Assembly (NCBI GenBank): GCA_021826485.1
Contig: JAKAZX010000002.1
Coordinates: 1 to 32,241, forward strand
Length of the DNA stretch: 32,241 nt
Reading direction: 5' to 3'
Origin: Pseudomonadota bacterium
GTDB taxonomy: Bacteria; Pseudomonadota; Alphaproteobacteria; Acetobacterales; Acetobacteraceae
Shown here: positions 9,212 to 17,278 of the stretch, piece after piece
Layout of the letters: each line of letters opens with the position of its first letter
How positions within the stretch are numbered: the stretch's first letter is position 1
Position numbers and translations under genes: made by a program
Notes under the pieces: model-generated
Database searches by the model: none
What the model saw: the letters and a program-made list of their open reading frames with translations, nothing else
What the model was told of the DNA's origin: nothing

Positions 9212-10539
9212 TGCGCCGCCACCAGCGCCACCTCCGCGCCCGGGTCGGCACCCTGCGCACGCAGCCGGCGCTGCAACGCGCCGACATCGACATTCCGCAC
9301 CGCGACGCCGGATGCCAGCGCCAGCGCCGCCGCGGTGCCGGCGGCCTCACCCATCGCCATGCAGGGCGGGATTTCGCGCGACACCTTCTGCGCCGGCGGC
9401 GTCGCCGAATAATGCCGCCCGGCGACCAGCAGCCCTTCGATCCCGCGCGGCAGCAGCGCGCGATACGGCGTGTAGTAGTCGCGCCCGCGCGCGATGCTGT
9501 CGGGGAAGCGCACGCGGCCGGCGACATCCTCCTTCGTCACCACGTACTCGCCTTCCAGCAGCCGCGTCTGCCGCACGCCGGTCTGCGGCGCGATATCGAC
9601 GATGTGGCAGTGGGCGAAGCCGGGAATCTTCGCCCGCGCATACTCCACCATCGCGTGGATGCGGCGCCGCCCCTCGAACTCGGCTTCCGTCAGATCCTCG
9701 ATGCGCAGCCCGTCCAGCCCGGTCATGTGCGGGCAGTTGCACCACACCACGCCGGGCAGCGGCGTCTTCAGCCACCAGTAATCCCACGAGCCGCCGATGA
9801 TCCGCCGCGCCTCCTTGTCGATCGCCTCGAACTCGGCCGGATGCTCGAACTGGAAGCGCTCCGCCGCGTCGGTATCGACGCCGCCGAGGCGGAACACCGT
9901 CGTCACCATGTAGCCGGCATGGACATGCGCGGCGCCGGCATCCGCCGCCACGTCCAGGTCGCCGGTCGCGTCGATCACGATGCCGCCCAGGATCGCCTGC
10001 CGCCCCGCCTTGCCGTCCACCACAACGCCGGCCATCGCGCCGTCCCGCACCAGCGCGTGGGAGAACCAGCTATGCAGCCGGAGCTGCACGCCCGCCTCCT
10101 GCACCATCTCGTCGGACACGCGCTTCCAGCCGTCGGGATCGAACGATGCGGCATAGCAGATCGGGTGCGGGCGGGTGCGCACGTTGAAGTCGAACAGGCC
10201 CCAGCGCGACCATTTGCGCCACATCGCCGGGTCGTGCCCGCGCTCGGGCTCCGGCGGATAGACCGCAAGCCCGTAGCGACGCAGCCGCTCGATCATCTCC
10301 TCGCACAGGCCGCGCACGCTGATCTCAGCGCCTGCGCACATGTCGTCCAGCACCAGCACCATGCCGCCGGAGGCAAGGCCGCCGAGATACGGATAGCGTT
10401 CCAGCAGGCAGACGGAGGCCCCGTTGCGCGCCGCCGCGACCGCCGCACTGAACCCGGCCGGCCCGCCGCCCACCACCACCACGTCCGCCCGCGCCGCGAC
10501 CGGCACGCGCCGCCCGGGTTCGTCCACGAAGTCGGTCAT
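9208..10539 (-). CDS. FAD-dependent oxidoreductase
   Basis: 'ADVVVVGGGPAGFSAAVAAARNGASVCLLERYPYLGGLASGGMV' dinucleotide-binding motif; C-terminal 'IEGLLVAGRHYSATPPAQKVSREIPPCMAMGEAAGTAAALAL'. Start placed at MTDFVDEPG; the ORF opens at 10566. Confidence 0.9.
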   Translation of the reverse strand: MTDFVDEPGRRVPVAARADVVVVGGGPAGFSAAVAAARNGASVCLLERYPYLGGLASGGMVLVLDDMCAGAEISVRGLCEEMIERLRRYGLAVYPPEPERGHDPAMWRKWSRWGLFDFNVRTRPHPICYAASFDPDGWKRVSDEMVQEAGVQLRLHSWFSHALVRDGAMAGVVVDGKAGRQAILGGIVIDATGDLDVAADAGAAHVHAGYMVTTVFRLGGVDTDAAERFQFEHPAEFEAIDKEARRIIGGSWDYWWLKTPLPGVVWCNCPHMTGLDGLRIEDLTEAEFEGRRRIHAMVEYARAKIPGFAHCHIVDIAPQTGVRQTRLLEGEYVVTKEDVAGRVRFPDSIARGRDYYTPYRALLPRGIEGLLVAGRHYSATPPAQKVSREIPPCMAMGEAAGTAAALALASGVAVRNVDVGALQRRLRAQGADPGAEVALVAAQ

Positions 10540-10573
10540 GCCGATGCTCCTGTCATGCCGCTGCAATCATCCC

Positions 10574-10966
10574 TCAACACTGCCCCCTCTCCGCCCCTGG
10601 GGGCGGAGAGGGCCGGGGTGAGGTGGGGGAACCCGCACAAGCGTCCCGTATTTGCTCCAGCACGCCCGCACAGTTGCCGAGAACCTCGTTGTTCCAGAAC
10701 CGGATCACCCGATAGCCATGCGCCGCGAGCGACGCGGACCGTGCCGCATCGGCGGCCTGCTGCGCTGCGTGCTGCCCGCCGTCAATCTCGATCACCAGCT
10801 TCGCCGCGGGACATGCGAAGTCCGCAATATGTCCACCGATCGGATGCTGCCGGCGAAACCGCCACGGCAGCACCGCTTCGCGCAGCGCGCGCCACAACAG
10901 CCGCTCGGCGTCCGTGCCATCCCTGCGCAGGCGGCGTGCGATCCGTGTCCTCGCCCGCACCGTCAT
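10574..10966 (-). CDS. DUF559 domain-containing protein (Vsr/very-short-patch-repair-like endonuclease fold)
   Basis: 'ARRLRRDGTDAERLLWRALREAVLPWRFRRQHPIGGHIADFACPAAKLVIEIDGGQHA...RVIRFWNNEVLGN'. The last ~20 aa (SPTSPRPSPPPGAERGQC) are encoded by repeat copy 1. Confidence 0.9.
   Translation of the reverse strand: MTVRARTRIARRLRRDGTDAERLLWRALREAVLPWRFRRQHPIGGHIADFACPAAKLVIEIDGGQHAAQQAADAARSASLAAHGYRVIRFWNNEVLGNCAGVLEQIRDACAGSPTSPRPSPPPGAERGQC
10585..10638 (+). repeat. Hairpin+tail repeat copy 1 (hairpin 10585-10612, tail 10613-10638)
   Basis: CCCTCTCCGCCC-CTGG-GGGCGGAGAGGG then CCGGGGTGAGGTGGGGGAACCCGCAC. Confidence 0.92.
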
Positions 10967-10973
10967 CGTCGAT

Positions 10974-11018
10974 CCCCCACCTCACCCCAACCCTCTCCGC
11001 CCCAAGGGGCGGAGAGGG
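10974..11018 (-). repeat. Hairpin+tail repeat copy 2, inverted relative to copy 1 (tail 10974-10990, hairpin 10991-11018)
   Basis: CCCCCACCTCACCCCAA then CCCTCTCCGCCC-CAAG-GGGCGGAGAGGG. Confidence 0.92.
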
Positions 11019-11061
11019 AGTCTCGACGCTTCACCGTCCCTCTCCGATCCGGCCGCCCTGC

Positions 11062-11115
11062 CCCTCTCCGCCCTCGGGGGCGGAGAGGGCCGGGGTGAGA
11101 TGGGGGAACCCGCAC
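11062..11115 (+). repeat. Hairpin+tail repeat copy 3, same orientation as copy 1
   Basis: CCCTCTCCGCCC-TCGG-GGGCGGAGAGGG then CCGGGGTGAGATGGGGGAACCCGCAC. Ends 8 bp from the permease stop codon. Confidence 0.92.
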
Positions 11116-11122
11116 GCCCACC

Positions 11123-11965
11123 TCACGCCGCCACGCCCGCGTCCCAGCGCACCACCAGCCGCTCGATCAGCCGGATCACCAGGAAGAACAGCACCGAGAA
11201 TGCCGAACCGCACAGCACCGTCGCGTACAGCAGCGCCGAGTCGAAGTTGTAGGTCGCCTGCACGATCAGCGCGCCGATGCCGACCTGTGAGCCGATCCAT
11301 TCGCCGACGATCGCGCCCACGGTTGCCGTGCTGGCCGCAATCTTGAGGGCGGAGAACAGGAACGGCAGCGAGCTTTGCAGCCGCAGCTTGAAGAAAACCT
11401 CGCGCTTGCTGGCCGACAGCACGTGCATCAGCTCCATCGCCTGCGGGCTGACCGCCTGCAGGCCACGCACCATGTTCACCAGCGTCGGAAAGAAGCAGAT
11501 GATGGCGGCGATCGCGACCTTCGGCGCCAGGCCGTTGCCCAGCAGCAGCAGCAGGATCGGCGCCTTGGCGACCACGGGGATGGAGTTGATCAGCACGGCG
11601 ACGGGGAAGAACGCGAGTTCGACGGTGCGGCGATGCACGAACAGCGTCGCCAGCAGCACAGCGCCGAAATTGCCGATGATGAAGCCGCCCACCGCCTCGA
11701 TCGCGGTCGGCAGCAGGTTCGCCATCAACATGCCGAAACGGTCGTACAGCGTGTGCGCGACGACCTCGGGGGACGGCGCGATGAACGGCTTGACGTGCAG
11801 CAGCGCGACCAGCGCCCACCAGACGAACAGCAGGCTGAGGCCGCCGGCGATCGGCAGCAGGATGCGGCGGGCGCGTTCGCGAATCAGGGCCGCACGTTCG
11901 GCGCGGTCCGCCGGATCGGCCTGCGGTTCGGCGGTCACCGGCGCAGCGGCTTGCATCGTCGGCAT
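11123..11965 (-). CDS. ABC transporter permease (NitT/TauT/SsuC type)
   Basis: 'NSIPVVAKAPILLLLLGNGLAPKVAIAAIICFFPTLVNMVRGLQAVSPQAMELMHVLSASKREVFFKLRLQSSLPFLFSALKIAASTATVGAIVGEWIGS'. Confidence 0.94.
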   Translation of the reverse strand: MPTMQAAAPVTAEPQADPADRAERAALIRERARRILLPIAGGLSLLFVWWALVALLHVKPFIAPSPEVVAHTLYDRFGMLMANLLPTAIEAVGGFIIGNFGAVLLATLFVHRRTVELAFFPVAVLINSIPVVAKAPILLLLLGNGLAPKVAIAAIICFFPTLVNMVRGLQAVSPQAMELMHVLSASKREVFFKLRLQSSLPFLFSALKIAASTATVGAIVGEWIGSQVGIGALIVQATYNFDSALLYATVLCGSAFSVLFFLVIRLIERLVVRWDAGVAA

Positions 11966-11966
11966 G

Positions 11967-12761
11967 TCAGCAGGTCTCCAGCACGGCGCGCAGGTGCGCC
12001 GCCTGGCGCATGAACTCCGCCGTCTCGCGCACCGGCAGGCGCCGCGGCTCCGGCAGGTCGATCGGGACCAGGGCGCGCACCCGGCCCGGCCGCGCCGCCA
12101 GCACCAGCACCTCGCGGCCGAGGAACGCGGCCTCGTAGATGCTGTGCGTCACGAACACGATGGTCGTGCCGGTTTCCTGCCAGATGCGCAGCAGTTCCTC
12201 GTTCAGCCGGTCGCGCGTGATCTCGTCCAGCGCGCCGAACGGCTCGTCCATCAGCAGGATGCGCGGGCCGCCGAGCAGGGCGCGGGCAATGGCGACGCGC
12301 TGGCGCATGCCGCCGGACAGTTCGTGCGGCAGCGCCCGCTCCCACCCCGCCAGCCCGACCAGCGCGAGCAGCTCCTCCGGCCCCTTGCTGCCCGGCGGCA
12401 GGGGGCGCCGGCCGCCCACTTCCAGCGGCAGCCGCACGTTGTCGAGCGCGCTGCGCCAGGGCAGCAGGGCGGCATCCTGGAACACGAAGCCGATCTGCCG
12501 CGCCCGCCGCGCCGCCTCGGGCGTGCCGCCCAGCACGCGCATGCTGCCGGTATGCGGCGGCACGATGTCGGCGATCACCCGCAGCAGCGTCGATTTGCCG
12601 CAGCCGGAGGGGCCGAGCACGGTCAGCAGACTGCCGGCCGGCACGCGCAGCGTGATGCGCTCCAGCGCCGTCACGGTGCGCCGCTCGGCGCGGAAGCGTA
12701 CGCCGACATCCTCGCATTCCAGGGCGGGGCAGTCGCCCGCCGGCGCCACCGGCCCCAGCAT
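11967..12761 (-). CDS. ABC transporter ATP-binding protein (NitT/TauT type)
   Basis: Walker A '[16 protein letters not shown]', signature '[36 protein letters not shown]'. Confidence 0.96.
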   Translation of the reverse strand: MLGPVAPAGDCPALECEDVGVRFRAERRTVTALERITLRVPAGSLLTVLGPSGCGKSTLLRVIADIVPPHTGSMRVLGGTPEAARRARQIGFVFQDAALLPWRSALDNVRLPLEVGGRRPLPPGSKGPEELLALVGLAGWERALPHELSGGMRQRVAIARALLGGPRILLMDEPFGALDEITRDRLNEELLRIWQETGTTIVFVTHSIYEAAFLGREVLVLAARPGRVRALVPIDLPEPRRLPVRETAEFMRQAAHLRAVLETC

Positions 12762-12762
12762 G

Positions 12763-13767
12763 TCAGCCGAGCTTCGGCCGCGCGTCCGCCGTCGCGTCCA
12801 GGATCGCCGTCGTCATCACCTCGTCGAGTTTCGGCGTGCGCTTGGTGAACTGGCCGAGCTTGCTCCACATGTCGATCTGCTCCTGCCAGACCGCCGGGTC
12901 CATGGTGCCGTAGCCGTGCGCGCGCGTGCTCTCATCGAAGCAATAGGACAGCATCACGTCGGCCGCCGCCCGCTCGTCCGCCGCGACCAGGTTGGGGAAC
13001 GCACGCAGCAGCATGGCGATCGCCTTGTCCCGGTTCTGGTCGGCATAGCCCCAGCCGCGCGCGGCGGCGCGCAGGAACCGCACCAGCAGGTCGCGCCGGC
13101 CGTCCAGCGTGTCGGTGGTGGCGTAATAGGGGTTGGCATAGAGCCGCACGCCGGTATCCCACAGCCGCAGCGAGATGCGGTCCGGCCCCAGCACCTTCAG
13201 CGCGGTGGTGTTGGTCAGCCAGCCGCTGACCACGTCCACCTGCCCGGTCAGCAGCGGCGCCATGTCGGAGCCGATGGTGACGATCGTCACGTCCGTCGGG
13301 TCGATCGCGTTCTTCGCCATCATGGCGCGCAGCAGGATCACCGCGGTCGCCTGCACGCCGACCCGCTTGCCGCGGAAATCGGCTGCCGTGCGCACCGGGT
13401 TCTTCGGCAGCGAGTAGTACGCATACGGGTGCTTCTGCGCCGACACGGCGAAGCACTTGATCGGGATGTCCTGCGAGGTCGCCAGCATCAGCGAGGGGGA
13501 GGAGGAGACCTGCCCGACATCGCCGCGCCCCGAGGCGACGATGGCGATGCCGTCATTGTTCGGCCCGCCCGGGCGGATATCCAGGTCCAGCCCCTCGGCG
13601 GCGAAATAGCCCAGTTCCTTGGCGCACGCCTCGCCGAGCTGGTTGCCGCCGCCGAGCCAGCCGAGCTGCATGGTCACGGTGGCGGTGGCGGCGGTGGCGC
13701 GGTCCGTTACGATCGCGGTGGCAATCCCGCCGAGCAGCAGGCGGCGGGGGAGAACCGGCTTGGGCAT
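12763..13767 (-). CDS. ABC transporter substrate-binding protein (NMT1/THI5-like)
   Basis: N-terminal signal-like '[22 protein letters not shown]', '[38 protein letters not shown]', '[21 protein letters not shown]'. Confidence 0.9.
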   Translation of the reverse strand: MPKPVLPRRLLLGGIATAIVTDRATAATATVTMQLGWLGGGNQLGEACAKELGYFAAEGLDLDIRPGGPNNDGIAIVASGRGDVGQVSSSPSLMLATSQDIPIKCFAVSAQKHPYAYYSLPKNPVRTAADFRGKRVGVQATAVILLRAMMAKNAIDPTDVTIVTIGSDMAPLLTGQVDVVSGWLTNTTALKVLGPDRISLRLWDTGVRLYANPYYATTDTLDGRRDLLVRFLRAAARGWGYADQNRDKAIAMLLRAFPNLVAADERAAADVMLSYCFDESTRAHGYGTMDPAVWQEQIDMWSKLGQFTKRTPKLDEVMTTAILDATADARPKLG

Positions 13768-13856
13768 GGCGGATCATCCTCGGTTGCGGCCAGCGTGAAG
13801 GGGGGGACCGTGGCACGCGCGGGCGAGCGAAAAAAGCACATTTCCGAGCCGCCCCC

Positions 13857-13873
13857 GATGCCGAATCGGCATC
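13857..13873. promoter_or_regulatory. 17-bp perfect palindrome (operator-like) between formamidase and NMT1 ABC genes
   Basis: GATGCCGA-A-TCGGCATC. Confidence 0.45.
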
Positions 13874-13881
13874 ACCCCAAC

Positions 13882-14859
13882 TCACCGCAAACGCCCGTGC
13901 ACGCCCCCGAAAATCGCGGTTTTTCGCGGCAGATCGGCTTTTTCCAGCATGGCCGCGACGGTGAATACCGGGTTCACCAGATTGGCGATCCGCAGCCGGG
14001 CGCATTGCGCCACCAGTTGCAGCGCGTCGTCGCCCGCCAGTCCGCACAGCCCGGCAACCCATTGAACAAGCCCGTGGGTCGCGATCCGCACCGCGTCCTC
14101 GAGCGGCCTGGTGGCGCCGATCACGCCGATCGCGGCATCGGTCTCCAGCCGCGGCCAGTCGATCCCGTCCGCCGCCCGCACCACGCCGATGCGCAGCGTG
14201 GTGTGCATCGCCCCTTCCACGCCGGTGCCGCCGATCTCCCCGTCGCCCTGGGCAAAATGGCCGTCGCCGACGAACAGTTTGCCGCCGGGCACGGCGACCC
14301 GCAGATACAGCGTGGTGCCCGCCGCAAGGTCGGGCAGATCGAGATTGCCGCCGAACGCATCCGGGACCACGCTGTTCCGCACCTCCCCATGCGCCGGGGC
14401 GACGCCGACGCTGCCGTGGAACGGCCGCAGCCAGGCGCGCAGCGGCGTGCCGTCGCGCGCGCGCGTCGTGACCACCCCTGCCGCGCGATCGACCTGCCAG
14501 ATCCACACCCGCTCGGCCTGCGCCGGCTGCATGTTGGGCGCGAGCCGGCTGCCCGAGAGCAGGCCGAAATTCGGCGACACGGTGGAAACCCCCCAGTCCC
14601 GCGCCGGCTCGACGGACACGAAATGCACCGCCAGCAGGTCGCCCGGCATCGCCCCCTCGACCGCGATCGGGCCGGTCAGCGGGTTCACCCGCGGAAACGG
14701 CGCCACCTCCCGCGGCTGGCCATCTTCGTGCGTCAGCCGGCCGGAAAAGCAATCCTCCGTGAACAGTTCGATGGTTTCCCAGGGCGCGACGTGCGCGATC
14801 GGCGCGGCGTCCGCGTAGTGGAACGCGAACCCGTCCGGCGCCGGGCGGATGCGCGTCAT
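13882..14859 (-). CDS. Acetamidase/formamidase family protein
   Basis: 'VNPLTGPIAVEGAMPGDLLAVHFVSVEP', 'LFVGDGHFAQGDGEIGGTGVEGAMHTTLRIGVV'. Confidence 0.93.
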   Translation of the reverse strand: MTRIRPAPDGFAFHYADAAPIAHVAPWETIELFTEDCFSGRLTHEDGQPREVAPFPRVNPLTGPIAVEGAMPGDLLAVHFVSVEPARDWGVSTVSPNFGLLSGSRLAPNMQPAQAERVWIWQVDRAAGVVTTRARDGTPLRAWLRPFHGSVGVAPAHGEVRNSVVPDAFGGNLDLPDLAAGTTLYLRVAVPGGKLFVGDGHFAQGDGEIGGTGVEGAMHTTLRIGVVRAADGIDWPRLETDAAIGVIGATRPLEDAVRIATHGLVQWVAGLCGLAGDDALQLVAQCARLRIANLVNPVFTVAAMLEKADLPRKTAIFGGVHGRLR

Positions 14860-15605
14860 GGCCGCGCCGCCAGGGATTCGACCAGGGCGACGAAGCGCTC
14901 AGTCATGTCCCGGTGGACGCTGTGGCCCGCGCCCGGCACCACCACGACGGCGGCCGTCCCGACATCGCGGATCAGCCGTTCGCGGTCCGCGACCGGCACG
15001 AACCGGCTGACCTCCGGCACGATCCAGGCGGTGCGGGTGATGGCCGCGACCCGGGCGGCGCGCGGGCGCATGTCCCACGGCGCGTTGCCGGCGAATGCGG
15101 CGCGGGCATCGGCGAAGTCGATCTGCTCCAGCGACAGCAGCTTCCACGCCGCATCCAGCCGGTTCCAGCCGGGATTGAGCGCCAGCAGCCCGTCGATGCT
15201 GCGCGGCAGATTGGCTTCGTCCCAGGCCAACATCGCGGTCGGCACCGCGGCATCGGGCTGCACGGACACCGGGTCCTCCAGCAGTAGCGCGCGCGGCCGC
15301 ATCACCCGGTCCAGCACCGCGATCTGCGCGAGATAGCCGCCGAAGGAGTGGCCGATCAGCATGTCCGGCGCCGTCGGCACGCTCTCGGCGATGTCGGCGA
15401 GCAGGGTCGCGGTGCGGAAATCGCCGTCCGCGCGCGGGCTTTCGCCGTGGCCGCGCAGATCCGGCGCCAGCACGCGCCAGCCGCGTTCGGCGAGCAACCG
15501 CGCCGGGCGGGTCCAGGACCCGGCATTGGCGGTGATGCCGTGCAACGCGACGCAGACGCGCGGCGCGTCCGGCGCGCCCCAGCTCAGCACGTTCAGATGC
15601 GCCAT
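14856..15605 (-). CDS. Alpha/beta hydrolase
   Basis: 'VCVALHGITANAGSWTRPARLLAERGWRVLAPDLRGHGES', nucleophile elbow 'LIGHSFGGYLA', C-terminal 'GAGHSVHRDMTERFV'. Confidence 0.93.
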   Translation of the reverse strand: MAHLNVLSWGAPDAPRVCVALHGITANAGSWTRPARLLAERGWRVLAPDLRGHGESPRADGDFRTATLLADIAESVPTAPDMLIGHSFGGYLAQIAVLDRVMRPRALLLEDPVSVQPDAAVPTAMLAWDEANLPRSIDGLLALNPGWNRLDAAWKLLSLEQIDFADARAAFAGNAPWDMRPRAARVAAITRTAWIVPEVSRFVPVADRERLIRDVGTAAVVVVPGAGHSVHRDMTERFVALVESLAARP

Positions 15606-15608
15606 CGC

Positions 15609-16370
15609 TCAGCCCCCCGCCGCGCCGGCCGCCCAGCCGGCGATCTGCTGCCACAGCCGCGCATAGCCTGGCCAATTCACGAACTCCGGCGGCGCCCAGT
15701 GCGGCCCGCAATCGGAGGCGAATGCCACCGACCGGCCGCGGCCGAACCCGCCGGCCACGATCAGCGGATGGCCGCCCGCCCGGGCCACGAGTTCCGCCCC
15801 CGGCTTCACCGCCACCGTATTCAGCCCGAGCAGCCACGGCCACGCGCCGTCCAGCCCCGCGAGGATCGGATGGGCGGGCAGCATGGTTTCCGGCCGCAGG
15901 CCCTGCGGCGCCTCCACCCGGTCATCGGCGGCGGCGATGGTGACGGGCAGCGCGTCCTCCACCGGCGTGCCGCGATAGCGCGCCTTGCCGTCGATGCCCT
16001 GGAAGCTCATGTAGCCGCCGATCATCACCAGGCCGCCGCCGCCGCCGACATAGTCGCGGATCGCCGCCAGCCGGTCCGGCAGCGTGCGGGAGCGGGCGAA
16101 GGTATCCGGATGCAGCAGCAGCGTGTTGCTGCCGATATCGCTCAGCATCACGCAGGCGAACTCGCCCAGCGCCGCCGCGGTCATCGGAAACGACCGGGCG
16201 GCGACGTGGGAGGGCTGGAACGTCACCTGCCAGCCGCCCGCCTCCAGCGCATCGCGCAGCCACTGCACGCCTTCGGCATATTCGGTGGTGGTGAAGCTGT
16301 CGAAGCCCTTCTGATGGATGCTGTGGACGGTCCAGGATTCGCCGGCGATGAGGATGCGCCGAGTGCTCAT
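15609..16370 (-). CDS. Putative glutamine amidotransferase-like protein (class I GATase fold, cytoplasmic)
   Basis: 'MSTRRILIAGESWTVHSIHQKGFDSFTTTEYAEGVQWLRDALEAGGWQVTFQPSHVA', 'DYVGGGGGLVMIGGYMSFQGIDGKARYRGTPVEDALPV', 'FGRGRSVAFASDCGPHWAPPEFVNWPGYARLW'. Start overlaps the stop of the upstream permease gene. Confidence 0.82.
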   Translation of the reverse strand: MSTRRILIAGESWTVHSIHQKGFDSFTTTEYAEGVQWLRDALEAGGWQVTFQPSHVAARSFPMTAAALGEFACVMLSDIGSNTLLLHPDTFARSRTLPDRLAAIRDYVGGGGGLVMIGGYMSFQGIDGKARYRGTPVEDALPVTIAAADDRVEAPQGLRPETMLPAHPILAGLDGAWPWLLGLNTVAVKPGAELVARAGGHPLIVAGGFGRGRSVAFASDCGPHWAPPEFVNWPGYARLWQQIAGWAAGAAGG

Positions 16371-17278
16371 GCGGGGTCGCCTTCTGCCAGGGGTTTCACG
16401 TCGGTCGGCCGGACCGGACGGACGGCGGCGGGGCGCAGCCGGGCGATCGCCCGCAGCCGTGCCGCCGTCAGCGCCACCACCGCGGTCGCATAGGGCACCA
16501 TCAGCACGAATTCGGACGGCACCTGCCACGCCTGCAACCGATCCGCCGCGGCGCCGGCAATGCCGAACACGAAGGCCGCCGCCGCCGTGCCCCAGGGCGT
16601 GCCGCCGCCGAACAGCATCGCCGCCAGCCCGATGAAGCCGCGGCCGCTGGTCATCGCCGGCAGGAAGAAATGCAGCTTATCCATCGCCAGCTCGGCCCCG
16701 CCCAGCGCCGCCACCGCCCCGCTCAGCAGCACCGACAGCAGCCGCATGCGCGCAACCGAGATGCCGGCGGCGCGCGCAGCGGCGGCATCCTCCCCCGCCG
16801 CGCGCAGCGCCGCACCCAGCGGCGTGCGATAGAGGAACACCGCGCTGATCGGCACCAGCAGCAGGGATGCGAGCACGATCACGCTCTGCCCTTGCAGCGC
16901 CGGCAGATCGGGGAAGTTGTCGGGCCGCAGGCCGCCGGGGCTGTCATAGACTTCCTCCAGCACGAACAGCGTCCCGCCGCTGGCCAGCAGGTTGATGCCG
17001 AGGCCGGCCACGATGGCATCGGCGCCCAGCCCGACCGTGATCCCGCCGAACAGGCCCGCCAGCGCCAGCGCGACCCCGAGCGCCGCCGCCACGCCCAGCG
17101 CGATGCTGCCGGACGCCTGCCCGACCGCGATCGCCGCCAGTGCCGCCGCCAGCATCATCCCCTCTACTGCGACGTTGAGGATGTTGGCGCGCTGCGTGAA
17201 CATCGCCGCCAGCGCCGCGAGCAGGATCGGCGCCGTCTGCGACAGGGCCGCCCCGGCAAACAACCCCGCGGCAGTCAT
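16367..17278 (-). CDS. ABC transporter permease (BMP/nucleoside-type importer, NupQ/YufQ-like)
   Basis: 'LLAALAAMFTQRANILNVAVEGMMLAAALAAIAVGQ', 'GLGADAIVAGLGINLLASGGT'. Confidence 0.92.
   Translation of the reverse strand: MTAAGLFAGAALSQTAPILLAALAAMFTQRANILNVAVEGMMLAAALAAIAVGQASGSIALGVAAALGVALALAGLFGGITVGLGADAIVAGLGINLLASGGTLFVLEEVYDSPGGLRPDNFPDLPALQGQSVIVLASLLLVPISAVFLYRTPLGAALRAAGEDAAAARAAGISVARMRLLSVLLSGAVAALGGAELAMDKLHFFLPAMTSGRGFIGLAAMLFGGGTPWGTAAAAFVFGIAGAAADRLQAWQVPSEFVLMVPYATAVVALTAARLRAIARLRPAAVRPVRPTDVKPLAEGDPA

Noticed and set aside
10652-11098. 148-aa + strand ORF over DUF559 and repeats
   Set aside because: Antisense to DUF559; its C-terminal 'SPTSPQPSPPQGAERE' is just the translated repeat.
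10585-11115. CRISPR-like array from the three repeats
   Set aside because: Copies are in alternating orientation, with unequal spacing and a gene between two of them; not a CRISPR.
12139-15336. 1065-aa + strand ORF antisense to ABC transporter, formamidase and hydrolase genes
   Set aside because: High-GC shadow ORF; the opposite strand carries clear ABC transporter and enzyme motifs.
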